This document shows positions 7,907 through 16,276 of a stretch of DNA of 64,000 nucleotides, piece by piece (the first letter of the stretch is position 1; every line of letters begins with the position of its first letter). The position numbers were made by a program, and so were the translations under genes. Source of the DNA: Hyphomicrobiales bacterium (GTDB lineage Bacteria; Pseudomonadota; Alphaproteobacteria; Rhizobiales; Rhizobiaceae); the NCBI GenBank assembly GCA_900472575.1, contig UCIV01000033.1, positions 124,001-188,000 on the forward strand, written 5' to 3'. The notes beneath the pieces are model-generated. The model ran no database searches and was not told the origin of the DNA. It was given only the letters and a program-made list of their open reading frames with translations.

Positions 7907-9102
7907 CGATTGCTCTCCTCCTCGATTGCATTCAGTTCTGCCAGAATTTCATCCGTATGCTCGCCAACCTTGGGGCTCGGACGGTGATAGGCAAGCGGTG
8001 TCTCGGACAGCACGATCGGGCTCCTAACGCCCGGAATGATCGTGCCATCGGCCGCTTCAAGATCGATGCGCAGACCGCGTGCCTTGACCTGCGGGTCCTC
8101 GAACATTTCTCCGATCGAATTGATCGGACCGACCGGCACGGCATTTTCACCGCAGGCGGCCAGAAGATCGGCCTTGGGCCATTTCGTCGTTTCGGCGGTA
8201 AGCAGGCTGCGAACCTCGATACGGTGGGCGACACGAGCCTTGTTGGTTGCGTAGCGCTCGTCATCGGCCACATGCTCGATGCCGAGAATACGGCAGAAGC
8301 GGCGGAACTGGCCGTCATTGCCGACAGCTAGGATGATATGGCCGTCGTGGACCGGGATTACCTCGTAGGGCGATATGTTCGGGTGGGCATTGCCGAGTTT
8401 CACGGGCGAGATGCCGGAAATCAGGTAGTTCATGTTCTGGTTGGCGAGAACCGAGGACATGACGTCGAGCAAGGCCATGTCGACCTGCTGGCCTTCGCCT
8501 GTTTTCATCGCATGGATCAGCGCGCCCTGAATGGCGGTGACGGCATAGATGCCCGTAAAAATGTCGGCGATTGCGACGCCAGCCTTCATTGGCTGACCAT
8601 CCGGTTCACCGGTAATCGACATGAAACCGGACATGCCCTGAACGATGTAATCGTAGCCGGCGAGGCTGGCATAGGGGCCGTCCTGACCGAAGCCGGTAAT
8701 CGAGCAGTAGACGAGTTTCGGATTGACCTTCTTCAGGCTCTCGTAATCAAGGCCGTATTTCTTCAATCCGCCGAGCTTGAAGTTTTCGATCAGGACATCG
8801 GACTGCGCGGCGAGGCGGCGGACGATCGCCTGTCCTTCCTCGGTCTTCAGGTCGACGGCGATCGAGCGCTTGCCGCGATTGGTGGAATGGTAATAGGCGG
8901 CTGACAGGTTTTCGCCATCGGCGCTTTCGACGAATGGAGGCCCCCAGGCGCGGGTATCGTCGCCGCCTTCCGGGTTTTCGACCTTGATGATGTCCGCCCC
9001 CATATCCGCGAGCATCTGGCCTGCCCAGGGGCCGGCAAGGACGCGGGCGAGTTCGAGGACGCGGATGCCGGCAAGCGGCGGCTTTTTGGAGGCGATGTCC
9101 AT
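7861..9102 (-). CDS. CaiB/BaiF family CoA-transferase
   Basis: A 413-residue class III CoA-transferase, the family that moves CoA between carboxylic acids and includes formyl-CoA:oxalate and carnitine CoA-transferases. It opens with the family hallmark GIRVLELARVLAGPWAGQMLADMGADIIKVE, split over residues 12-42, and the catalytic Asp is at residue 180 in GVAIADIFTG. ATG 9102 is used because the conserved N-terminus begins right after it and it lies two bases after the stop of the EamA gene, implying translational coupling. Its 3' end overlaps the ThDP-enzyme gene by 46 bases. Together these suggest activation of an organic acid to its CoA ester followed by ThDP-dependent cleavage or decarboxylation; the acid is unknown. 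Confidence 0.9.
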   Translation of the reverse strand: MDIASKKPPLAGIRVLELARVLAGPWAGQMLADMGADIIKVENPEGGDDTRAWGPPFVESADGENLSAAYYHSTNRGKRSIAVDLKTEEGQAIVRRLAAQSDVLIENFKLGGLKKYGLDYESLKKVNPKLVYCSITGFGQDGPYASLAGYDYIVQGMSGFMSITGEPDGQPMKAGVAIADIFTGIYAVTAIQGALIHAMKTGEGQQVDMALLDVMSSVLANQNMNYLISGISPVKLGNAHPNISPYEVIPVHDGHIILAVGNDGQFRRFCRILGIEHVADDERYATNKARVAHRIEVRSLLTAETTKWPKADLLAACGENAVPVGPINSIGEMFEDPQVKARGLRIDLEAADGTIIPGVRSPIVLSETPLAYHRPSPKVGEHTDEILAELNAIEEESNRWKEPGKPQKGPAAS

Positions 9103-9104
9103 GG

Positions 9105-10070
9105 TCAGGGGGCTACCGATGTCGTTTCGCTTGTGGTGACGGGTTTGATCGAGGCGACGCGGCGTTCGCGCCAGATGATGTAGAGGCCGGAGCCGATGAT
9201 GATCGAGATACCGAGCCATTTGATCGGATCCGGAAAATCACCGAAGACCAGCCAGCCGAAAAGTGTGGCAGAGACAATCTCGAAATACTGGATCGGGGCG
9301 AGCACGGAGGCGGGGGCGGCCCGATAGGCGTAAACGCTCAGCAGACCCGAAAGGGCGGCGAAAACGCCAACGCCAGCCATCCACATGAAGGTGGTGATGC
9401 CGGGCAGCGAGGGTGCAAGGAAGCCGATATCGCCAGCGTCTCCGACGAAAAGCAGGACGGCGCAGATCGGGATACCCCAGAGCGCCATCTGGAACTGCAT
9501 CGCGAAGGGTTCCTCCCGATGCGCCAATGCACGTGTCATCATGGCAAAGATGGCGACGCAGAAGGCGGTGACGACCGGCAGGAGTGCGACATAACCAATC
9601 TCCTGAAAGCTCGGGCGAATGACGATCATTGCGCCTATGAACCCGACGCCACAGGCAGTGTAACGGCGCCAACCCACGGTTTCTTTCAGGAAGATGCTCG
9701 ACAGGATGGTGAGAATGATCGGCTCGACAAAGAAGATCGCGATCGCGTCTGCGACCGGCATGACTGCCAGCGTGGCGACGAAGCAGACCATGGATATGGT
9801 GATCACTCCGGCCCGGATCGCGTGATAAAAACTCATGCGCCAGGAAAAGGAGCGCCACGACCCTGCCCAGAGCACGAATGGCAGCATGCACAGGCCCTGA
9901 AAGACGAAGCGGGCCGCGGTGATCATGGTCGGGGAGGCGGTGGTGGTCGCAAGCTTGGAAAACACGTCGATCAACGGTGCGACCAGCATGGCCAGGATCA
10001 TCAGGCCGAGGCCGGTGGTGATGCTGGCAGTGTGCGCTATTGGGCGTGACATGGCAGGTGATGCACTCAT
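9105..10070 (-). CDS. EamA/DMT-family transporter
   Basis: A 321-residue membrane protein with ten predicted helices arranged as two EamA repeats (roughly residues 15-150 and 165-300), ending in a basic cytoplasmic tail. The drug/metabolite transporter superfamily exports amino acids, organic acids and other small metabolites. It lies in one operon with the CoA-transferase (two-base gap) and the ThDP enzyme, so it may move the substrate or product of that pathway. The hydrolase gene ends 54 bases upstream on the same strand and may be cotranscribed. Family is clear, cargo unknown. Confidence 0.88.
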   Translation of the reverse strand: MSASPAMSRPIAHTASITTGLGLMILAMLVAPLIDVFSKLATTTASPTMITAARFVFQGLCMLPFVLWAGSWRSFSWRMSFYHAIRAGVITISMVCFVATLAVMPVADAIAIFFVEPIILTILSSIFLKETVGWRRYTACGVGFIGAMIVIRPSFQEIGYVALLPVVTAFCVAIFAMMTRALAHREEPFAMQFQMALWGIPICAVLLFVGDAGDIGFLAPSLPGITTFMWMAGVGVFAALSGLLSVYAYRAAPASVLAPIQYFEIVSATLFGWLVFGDFPDPIKWLGISIIIGSGLYIIWRERRVASIKPVTTSETTSVAP

Positions 10071-10124
10071 GATTTCGATATAATGGACTGCGACATTCTG
10101 CGCACATGAAGAAAAGTCATGAAC

Positions 10125-11078
10125 TCATTCCGCAGCTATTCTGATTGGCTGGATTATACGTGTAGCCCAATCGGCAAATTCGGCCGTGGCTTCGATGCGC
10201 ATCGTGTCGTTGAGAGTTTCGTGGCGGGCATTGGGCCAGAAGCGCGTCATGATATTGTTGAAGCCATGTTTGCGCAGATGGCCTGAAAGCCAAAGGATGG
10301 CCCGGCCTTTATCTGTTGCGGGATCTTCTCCGCCGCCGAGCAGATGAATGGGCAGGTCTTTTGGCAGCCGATCGACGAGTTTTGGAGCCCGGAAGGTCAT
10401 CTCGAAAAGATCGAGCCAGAGCGAGACGCTGGCGTCGAAACCGCAGAGCGGATCGGCGACATAGGCGTCGACTTCCGCCGGATCGTGGCTCAGCCAGTCG
10501 AAGGCGGTGCGGTGGCCGGGGATACTTTCACCCCATGCGCCGAAGGTGAGGCGAGGGAGCATGCCGCTCGGCGTGTCCGACCCTTTCAGCGCACGTTCTG
10601 CAAGGAGCAGCCCTTGAGCAGCGCGGCCGGCCATGCCCGGATTGAAGTTGGAATTCCAGATGGCGATACCGGCGAAATCGCGAGGGTGATCGACTGCGGC
10701 GTTGAGCGCGATCAGGCCACCCATGGAGTGGCCGAACAGGATGACGGGCAGGTCGGGGTGATCGGCGAGGGCTCGGGTGCGCACGGCCATCAGGTCGTCA
10801 ATGACGAGGTGTATGCCATCCTTCGATGCGAAACGACCGATCGGTGCGTCAGGCGCAACCGTCCTGCCATGACCGCGATGGTCCCAAGCGTAAACGTGAA
10901 AACCGTTACGTGCCATCGCCTCGGCAAAGGGATGATAGCGTGTCGAATGCTCCGCCAAACCATGGGAGATCAGCAGTATCGCCTTTGCGTCGCCTTGGGC
11001 GGTGGCATGGCGATAGGCGATCTCAGCACCTGTCGGGCTGGGGAAAGTTCGCGTTTCCCACCCAAAATCCAAGCTCAT
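10125..11078 (-). CDS. Alpha/beta hydrolase (lysophospholipase/monoacylglycerol lipase-like)
   Basis: A 317-residue cytosolic alpha/beta hydrolase of the Hydrolase_4/PldB type. The nucleophile elbow is GHSMGG, the oxyanion segment is ISHGLAEHS near the N-terminus, the acid follows LLGGGEDPATD, and the catalytic His is in NARHETLND near the C-terminus, so the triad is complete. ATG 11078 has GAGAGG about seven bases upstream. It is divergent from ettA, with 90 bases between them carrying both promoters, and is the first gene upstream of the EamA/CoA-transferase/ThDP run, so it may supply that pathway by ester hydrolysis; that link is inferred only from position. Confidence 0.85.
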   Translation of the reverse strand: MSLDFGWETRTFPSPTGAEIAYRHATAQGDAKAILLISHGLAEHSTRYHPFAEAMARNGFHVYAWDHRGHGRTVAPDAPIGRFASKDGIHLVIDDLMAVRTRALADHPDLPVILFGHSMGGLIALNAAVDHPRDFAGIAIWNSNFNPGMAGRAAQGLLLAERALKGSDTPSGMLPRLTFGAWGESIPGHRTAFDWLSHDPAEVDAYVADPLCGFDASVSLWLDLFEMTFRAPKLVDRLPKDLPIHLLGGGEDPATDKGRAILWLSGHLRKHGFNNIMTRFWPNARHETLNDTMRIEATAEFADWATRIIQPIRIAAE

Positions 11079-11168
11079 TTCAAAACCTCTCCCGCTCTTC
11101 GCATTGCCCCGAGGCGCGTCTTCGCCTACATAGCGGCAAAACCTCTTTCCCCCGGAGCTTAATTATCG

Positions 11169-12818
11169 ATGGCACGTCAGTTCATCTATCACATGTCGGG
11201 ACTGAACAAGTCCTATGGCGCCAAGAAGATCCTTGAGAACGTCAACCTGTCCTTCTATCCCGACGCCAAGATCGGTATTCTCGGCCCGAACGGTGCCGGT
11301 AAGTCGACGGTTCTGCGCATCATTGCCGGTCAGGACAAGGAATATACTGGTGAAGCCTGGCTCGCCGAAGGTGCGACCGTCGGTTACCTGGAGCAGGAGC
11401 CGAAGCTCGATCCCAACAAGACCGCGTTCGAAAACGTCATGGAAGGCGTGGCCGACAAGCAGGCCGTGCTGGACCGCTACAACGAACTGATGATGAACTA
11501 TTCCGACGAGACGGCGGACGAGGGTGCCAAGCTCCAGGACATCATCGACAGCCAGAATCTCTGGGACCTCGAACAGCAGGTCGAGATGGCGATGGAAGCG
11601 CTTCGCTGCCCGCCGAAGGACGCTGCCGTCGACAACCTGTCGGGTGGTGAACGCCGCCGTATCGCGCTCTGCCGCCTGCTGTTGTCGCAGCCGGACCTGC
11701 TGCTGCTCGACGAACCGACCAACCATCTCGACGCCGAAACGATCGCATGGCTTGAAAAGCACCTCCGCGATTATCCGGGCGCCGTGATGATGATTACCCA
11801 CGACCGCTACTTCCTCGACAATGTCACCGGCTGGATCCTTGAGCTCGACCGCGGCCGTGGCATTCCGTACGAAGGCAACTATTCCGCCTACCTGACCGCC
11901 AAGGCCAAGCGCATGCAGCAGGAAGCTCGCGAAGAGGCTGGTCGCCAGAAGGCGTTGTCGCGCGAACAGGAATGGATCGCATCCAGCCCGAAGGCTCGTC
12001 AGGCCAAGTCGAAGGCTCGTATCAAGTCTTACGAACAGCTGGTCGATGCGGCTGAAAACATTCGGCCGACCGATGCGCAGATCATCATCCCGGTCTCCGA
12101 GCGTCTCGGCAACGTGGTCATTGAACTGGAAGGCATCAAAAAGGGCTTTGACGGCCGCACTCTGATCAACGATCTGTCGCTGAAGCTGCCGCCGGGCGGT
12201 ATCGTCGGCATTATCGGCCCGAACGGCGCCGGCAAGTCGACGCTGTTCAAGATGATCACAGGCCAGGAAACGCCGGACGAGGGCTCGATTCGCATCGGTG
12301 AGACCGTGCATCTCGGTTATGTCGACCAGAGCCGCGATGCTCTCGACGGCAACAAGACCGTGTGGGAAGAAATTTCCGGTGGTGCGGAAGTCATCAAGCT
12401 CGGCAAGTTCGACATGAACTCCCGCGCCTATTGCGGCGCGTTCAACTTCAAGGGTGGCGACCAGCAGCAGAAGGTCGGCAATCTTTCGGGTGGTCAGCGC
12501 AACCGCGTTCACCTTGCCAAGATGCTGAAGGCCGGCGGTAACGTTCTCCTCCTCGACGAACCGACCAACGACCTCGATACGGAAACGCTCGGCGCTCTCG
12601 AAAGTGCGCTGGAAGCCTTTGCCGGCTGCGCTATCATCATCAGCCACGATCGCATGTTCCTCGACCGTCTGGCCACGCATATCCTTGCCTTCGAAGGTGA
12701 CGGTCATGTCGAGTGGTTCGAAGGCAATTTCGAAGACTACGAACAGGACAAGGTTCGTCGACTTGGTCCGGATGCGCTGAACCCGGGCAGCCAGGCCTAC
12801 AAGCGCCTGACGCGCTAA
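11169..12818 (+). CDS. ettA: Energy-dependent translational throttle ABC-F protein EttA
   Basis: A 549-residue ABC-F ATPase with two nucleotide-binding domains and no membrane segments. Walker A GPNGAGKS occurs twice, with signature LSGGERRR in the first domain and LSGGQRNR in the second, and Walker B LLLDEPTNHLD and LLLDEPTNDLD. Between the domains lies the charged helical P-site tRNA interaction linker (about residues 245-310, KAKRMQQEAREEAGRQKALSR onward). The N-terminus MARQFIYHMSGLNKSYG and the length match EttA (YjjK), which binds the ribosomal E site and gates translation according to the ATP/ADP ratio. It stands alone as a transcription unit with its own terminator. Confidence 0.95.
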   Translation: MARQFIYHMSGLNKSYGAKKILENVNLSFYPDAKIGILGPNGAGKSTVLRIIAGQDKEYTGEAWLAEGATVGYLEQEPKLDPNKTAFENVMEGVADKQAVLDRYNELMMNYSDETADEGAKLQDIIDSQNLWDLEQQVEMAMEALRCPPKDAAVDNLSGGERRRIALCRLLLSQPDLLLLDEPTNHLDAETIAWLEKHLRDYPGAVMMITHDRYFLDNVTGWILELDRGRGIPYEGNYSAYLTAKAKRMQQEAREEAGRQKALSREQEWIASSPKARQAKSKARIKSYEQLVDAAENIRPTDAQIIIPVSERLGNVVIELEGIKKGFDGRTLINDLSLKLPPGGIVGIIGPNGAGKSTLFKMITGQETPDEGSIRIGETVHLGYVDQSRDALDGNKTVWEEISGGAEVIKLGKFDMNSRAYCGAFNFKGGDQQQKVGNLSGGQRNRVHLAKMLKAGGNVLLLDEPTNDLDTETLGALESALEAFAGCAIIISHDRMFLDRLATHILAFEGDGHVEWFEGNFEDYEQDKVRRLGPDALNPGSQAYKRLTR

Positions 12819-12844
12819 GGCGCTTCAGTCACTCCCGTGAATTC

Positions 12845-12869
12845 AAAGGGCGGCTTTGCCGCCCTTTTT
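12845..12869 (+). terminator. Intrinsic terminator of ettA
   Basis: AAAGGGCGGC (12845-12854), loop TTT, GCCGCCCTTT (12858-12867), then further T; a perfect 10-bp stem with a T-run, 27 bases after the ettA stop. Confidence 0.9.
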
Positions 12870-12907
12870 GCAAACGCCAGACGGCAGCTTGCATCCTCTC
12901 TGCATTC

Positions 12908-12929
12908 GATATAAAGATATCTTTATATC
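12908..12929. promoter_or_regulatory. Perfect 22-bp palindromic operator before the ArsR-methyltransferase gene
   Basis: A perfect inverted repeat with half-site GATATAAAGAT, centred between 12918 and 12919, ends 20 bases before the regulator's ATG. Winged-helix ArsR dimers bind palindromes of this kind, and an AT-rich perfect dyad in otherwise GC-rich DNA at this position is best read as the autoregulatory operator for the regulator-metF pair. It would cover the promoter and so act in repression. Confidence 0.75.
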
Positions 12930-12949
12930 TTGATTGCCGGGAAGCCCGT

Positions 12950-13945
12950 ATGTCGCTAGCACTCGATACTTTGGTTGACGTTTTGAAGACGGTCGGGGAG
13001 CCGACACGCTTCCGGCTGCTCGCCCTGTTGGCAAAGGGCGACCTGACGGTAACCGACCTGACCGAAATTCTCGGGCAGTCGCAACCGCGTATCTCCCGCC
13101 ACTTGAAGCTTCTCAACGAAGACGCGTTGATCGACCGCTATCAGGAAGGAGCCTGGGCTTACTTCCGCTTGACGCAGGACGGTCCGGCTGCTGCGCTGGT
13201 CAAGACGTTGCTTGCTGCTTCGGCCAATGATGACCCTGTTCTGGTTCGCGATGGCGAACGGCTTTCTGCCGTCAAGCATCAACGGGCTGAACGTGCCCAG
13301 GCCTATTTCAGCCGCAACGCTTCTGAATGGGATGAACTTCGCCGTCTCCATGCAAGCGATTCGGCTGTAGAGCAGGCGCTTTTACGGCTGGTCGGTCCTT
13401 CCCCTATCGATTCCCTGCTCGATCTTGGAACGGGCACGGGGTGGATACTGAAACTGCTTGCTCCGCATTACCGCCGTGCGATTGGCGTCGATGCAAGCCG
13501 CGATATGTTGGCGGTCGCGCGCGCCAATCTGGACAAGGCCGGCATCCTGAAAGCGTCCGTGCGTCATGCGGATATTCTCAACCTATCGCTTGATGGACAG
13601 GATTTCGACCTCGTCACGATTCACCAGGTACTGCATTTCCTCGACCAGCCTGAACTTGCGATCGCAGAGGCAGCCCGTATCCTGCGGCCAGGCGGCAGGT
13701 TGCTGATCGTTGACCTTGCACCACACAAGCTTGAACATTTGCGCGAAGAGCATGCCCATGTACGCCTTGGCTTCTCACATGAGGCTATTGGCGACTGGTT
13801 GGAAAAGACCGGGCTCGATATCGAAAAAGCCATCGATATTGCGCCCGAACAAGATGACGGTCTCACTGTCACGATATGGCTGGCAAAGGATCGCCGTCTC
13901 CTGATGGCCGATGCTGAGCCAGCGGAAGCAATTTCGGTATTTTAG
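12950..13945 (+). CDS. ArsR-family regulator fused to SAM-dependent methyltransferase domain (SahR-like)
   Basis: A 331-residue fusion. Residues 1-85 are an ArsR winged helix-turn-helix (EPTRFRLLALLAKG, then recognition region LGQSQPRISRHLKLL); residues 115-320 are a class I methyltransferase domain with motif I LLDLGTGTG at 157-165 and a motif-II-like VTIHQVLHF. ATG 12950 was chosen because the HTH starts there; the longer in-frame ORF runs back through the ettA terminator. metF begins seven bases after its stop, so the two are an operon. This architecture and the metF neighbour fit regulators of the methionine cycle that sense S-adenosylhomocysteine or SAM (SahR type). Whether the methyltransferase domain is catalytic or only a ligand sensor cannot be told. 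Confidence 0.85.
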   Translation: MSLALDTLVDVLKTVGEPTRFRLLALLAKGDLTVTDLTEILGQSQPRISRHLKLLNEDALIDRYQEGAWAYFRLTQDGPAAALVKTLLAASANDDPVLVRDGERLSAVKHQRAERAQAYFSRNASEWDELRRLHASDSAVEQALLRLVGPSPIDSLLDLGTGTGWILKLLAPHYRRAIGVDASRDMLAVARANLDKAGILKASVRHADILNLSLDGQDFDLVTIHQVLHFLDQPELAIAEAARILRPGGRLLIVDLAPHKLEHLREEHAHVRLGFSHEAIGDWLEKTGLDIEKAIDIAPEQDDGLTVTIWLAKDRRLLMADAEPAEAISVF

Positions 13946-13952
13946 GAAGAAT

Positions 13953-14843
13953 ATGATGAACGAGACCACGACACGCCCGCGATTCGATATTTCTTTCGAA
14001 TTCTTCCCGCCGAAATCCGAGGAGATGGAGGCGCAGTTGTTCGAGACAGTCGATCGTCTGGCGCTCTTTCAGCCGGAATTCGTCACCGTGACCTATGGGG
14101 CAGGTGGATCCACAAAAGAGCCGACGCTCTCGGCTGTCACCGGGATCATCGACAAGACCAACCTAGCGACTGCCGCACACCTGACCTGCGTTGATGCTTC
14201 CAAGGATGAAGTACGCTCGGTCGTCGAGGAGTATCGCGCTGCAGGAGTGCGCAGGATCGTTGCGCTCAGAGGTGATCCGACCGCTGGCATCGGTACGACC
14301 TATCTGCCGCATGCAGACGGTTTTCAGCGGACGGCGGATCTGGTGCAGGCGTTGGCGGAATACGGCGATTTCGACATTTCCGTTTCAGCCTATCCGGAAA
14401 AGCATCCCGAAAGCCGCAATATGGCTGCGGATATCTCGGTCTTGAAGCAGAAGGCCGATGCCGGCGCTCACCGTGCGCTAACCCAATTCTTCTTCGATAA
14501 TGAGGTCTTCTTCCGCTACATGGATGAGGTTGCTGCAGCCGGTGTTACCATTCCGGTCATTCCCGGCATCATGCCCATCCAGAACCTGACGCAGCTCAAG
14601 CGCTTTTCGAAACGCTGCGGCGCGACCATTCCCGGGTTTCTCGATGAGCGGTTCGAGGGGCTGGACGACAACCCGGATGATCGGGCCAAGGTCGCCGCCG
14701 AAGTCGCTGCGGAGCAGATCGAAGAACTCGGTCGCAACGGTTTCAACCATATTCATCTCTACACGATGAACCGTTCGCCGCTCGTTTCCGCCGTGCTGGA
14801 CAATATCGGCTACAAGCCGGGAATGCGTAAGGCTGCGGCTTGA
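13953..14843 (+). CDS. metF: 5,10-methylenetetrahydrofolate reductase
   Basis: A 296-residue FAD-dependent MetF that reduces methylene-THF to 5-methyl-THF, the methyl donor for methionine synthase. Family signatures are FEFFPPKSEEME near the N-terminus (catalytic Glu region), FVTVTYGAGGST, AHLTCVDAS, IVALRGDP and TQFFFD, with GFNHIHLYTMNRS near the C-terminus. Two adjacent ATGs (13953, 13956) follow AGGAAGA; either may be used, and a longer upstream frame overlapping the regulator is rejected. It is cotranscribed with the ArsR-methyltransferase gene and so is probably controlled by the palindrome at 12908-12929 in response to methionine-cycle metabolites. Confidence 0.95.
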   Translation: MMNETTTRPRFDISFEFFPPKSEEMEAQLFETVDRLALFQPEFVTVTYGAGGSTKEPTLSAVTGIIDKTNLATAAHLTCVDASKDEVRSVVEEYRAAGVRRIVALRGDPTAGIGTTYLPHADGFQRTADLVQALAEYGDFDISVSAYPEKHPESRNMAADISVLKQKADAGAHRALTQFFFDNEVFFRYMDEVAAAGVTIPVIPGIMPIQNLTQLKRFSKRCGATIPGFLDERFEGLDDNPDDRAKVAAEVAAEQIEELGRNGFNHIHLYTMNRSPLVSAVLDNIGYKPGMRKAAA

Positions 14844-14861
14844 CCGAAGGCTGTCTTAAAT

Positions 14862-14895
14862 GAAAGGCGCATGTTCCGGGGAACATGCGCCTTTC
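14862..14895 (+). terminator. Long hairpin after metF
   Basis: A perfect 15-bp stem (14862-14876 with 14881-14895) and a four-base CGGG loop, 18 bases after the metF stop. The descending arm ends CCTTTC with only a short T-run, so termination is likely but may be incomplete. Confidence 0.75.
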
Positions 14896-14954
14896 GAAAT
14901 TCAGGTCCATATCAAACGTTCATGGATGCAAGATACGACCGGTAGTCTTTTGGC

Positions 14955-15032
14955 CTAGATGAAGAGCATCGAGGCTATGAATGCGAATGCAGCACCGACT
15001 ACCAGGAGATTGAGGGGGTATGTACGTCCCAT
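14955..15032 (-). CDS. 25-aa membrane peptide with strong ribosome-binding site
   Basis: A 26-codon frame (ATG at 15032, TAG at 14957-14955) encoding MGRTYPLNLLVVGAAFAFIA followed by SMLFI: a short N-terminus with one Arg and a 17-19-residue hydrophobic helix. A perfect AAGGAGG lies five bases upstream of the ATG, the strongest start signal in this part of the window. No other gene occupies the 423 bases between metF and the EamA gene. Size and composition fit a single-pass inner-membrane peptide; no family is recognised. Confidence 0.65.
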   Translation of the reverse strand: MGRTYPLNLLVVGAAFAFIASMLFI

Positions 15033-15266
15033 GTCTGCCTCCTTGCGTTGACGGTCCGATTTTATGTCGGTTCCGTGTCAAATGGAAAGCGGAATTTTGT
15101 GCTGCAACGCAGTGACCAAGCCGCGTTAGGATTTTGTTGTCAATCTATCTTTTTGATAATAAATGAAATAATGTAAATTAACGAAGCTTTCGTATGCGTT
15201 AAATTCATCTATTTGTCTGTTAATGAGCGTTATTTTCCGTGAGTGGAAAGGCTCTTTTGCACTGCT

Positions 15267-16181
15267 TCAAACAGTCTTTTTGCGCATGCGAAGGATTCGT
15301 CCGTCGAGCAGAACCAGGCCGAAACCGATGACGGCCATTCCAGCCAAGTCAGTCATCGCGAGGCGTTCTCCGAGGAATATGGCTCCCAGCAGAATAGCGC
15401 TCGGCGGCACCAGCAGAGTGACAAGCGAGGTATTGGTTGCCCCCGCGATCGAGAGGATCCTGAAGAAGATCAGGTAGCCGAGCGCCGTCGATAGAAGAGC
15501 CAAGGCGATGATTGCCGCGATCGCGTGCGTCGAAGGTGTTGTCAGCGTCCAGGGCTGGTCGGCAATCAGCGAGATCGGCAGCATGATGAAGCTGGAGGCG
15601 GTCAGCTGGCCTGCTGCCGTCACCGGGGCTGGAATGCCGCGAAAACGCTTGCCGTAGGTCCCGGCTAGGCCATAGGAGATCGCCGCCATGACTGGAAGGA
15701 TGAGTGCCCAGAGCGGGGCGGCGCTGGCTGTCATCGCACTCGGGCCGATCAGGATGCAGGTGCCGGCAAGGCCTGCGGCGCAGCCGGCAAGCTTGGCGCC
15801 GGTCAGCTTTTCGTCCGAGGTCCACTGATTGGCAATGATCACCGTCCAGATCGGCGTGGTGGCGTTGAGGATGGAGGCGAGTCCCGCGCCGATCTCGGTC
15901 TGGCCGAAGAAGATCAGCGTATGGGGCAGGGCGTTGTTGATCAAGCCGAGGATAAGGAACGAGCGCCAGTGCTGTTTCAGGATCGAATAAGTGCCGAAGC
16001 GTCCATGTAAATAGATATGCAGCGCGAGAGCAGCGATGCCGAGGCGCAGCAGAACCAGCGTGAAGGGCGGCACTTCATGGACCGCGATGCGGGCAAAGAA
16101 GAAGGAACCACCCCAGAGAAGACCGAGAAGGAAGAGCAGGGCCCAGGCGAGTGGGGTCAATCGAGGTGTCGCTGATGTCAT
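15267..16181 (-). CDS. EamA/DMT-family transporter
   Basis: A 304-residue ten-helix membrane protein with two EamA repeats. It opens with LAWALLFLLGLLWGGSFFFARIA and carries the conserved PFTLVLLRLGIAALAL helix 2, typical of DMT exporters of metabolites. ATG 16181 is chosen because the helix-1 motif starts about ten residues later; the longer frame to 16259 would run through the mltB terminator. It ends with a basic cytoplasmic tail (RILRMRKKTV). It is downstream of mltB but separated by a terminator. Substrate unknown. Confidence 0.87.
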   Translation of the reverse strand: MTSATPRLTPLAWALLFLLGLLWGGSFFFARIAVHEVPPFTLVLLRLGIAALALHIYLHGRFGTYSILKQHWRSFLILGLINNALPHTLIFFGQTEIGAGLASILNATTPIWTVIIANQWTSDEKLTGAKLAGCAAGLAGTCILIGPSAMTASAAPLWALILPVMAAISYGLAGTYGKRFRGIPAPVTAAGQLTASSFIMLPISLIADQPWTLTTPSTHAIAAIIALALLSTALGYLIFFRILSIAGATNTSLVTLLVPPSAILLGAIFLGERLAMTDLAGMAVIGFGLVLLDGRILRMRKKTV

Positions 16182-16220
16182 CCGGATGCTCTTCTCGCGC
16201 TGATTGAGATGCAGAAGATA

Positions 16221-16251
16221 AAACGGGCGGCGATCAGATCGCCACCCGTTT
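16221..16251 (-). terminator. Intrinsic terminator of the mltB gene
   Basis: Arms 16221-16234 and 16238-16251 pair over 14 positions with one mismatch and a three-base loop. On the minus strand the descending arm runs into TTTTATC, 26 bases after the mltB stop. Confidence 0.8.
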
Positions 16252-16276
16252 CGTGTCATGGGGTCAATTTCCTACC

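Noticed and set aside
11163..12707. A 514-codon minus-strand frame opposite ettA
   Set aside because: Complete overlap with a confident gene, and no recognisable domain; a shadow of ettA codon use.
12713..12949. In-frame N-terminal extension of the ArsR-methyltransferase ORF
   Set aside because: It runs through the end of ettA, its terminator and the palindrome, and the HTH begins at 12950.
15100..15240. AT-rich stretch before the EamA gene as a mobile-element scar or origin
   Set aside because: No direct or inverted repeats, target duplications or DnaA boxes were seen; it reads as ordinary intergenic DNA.
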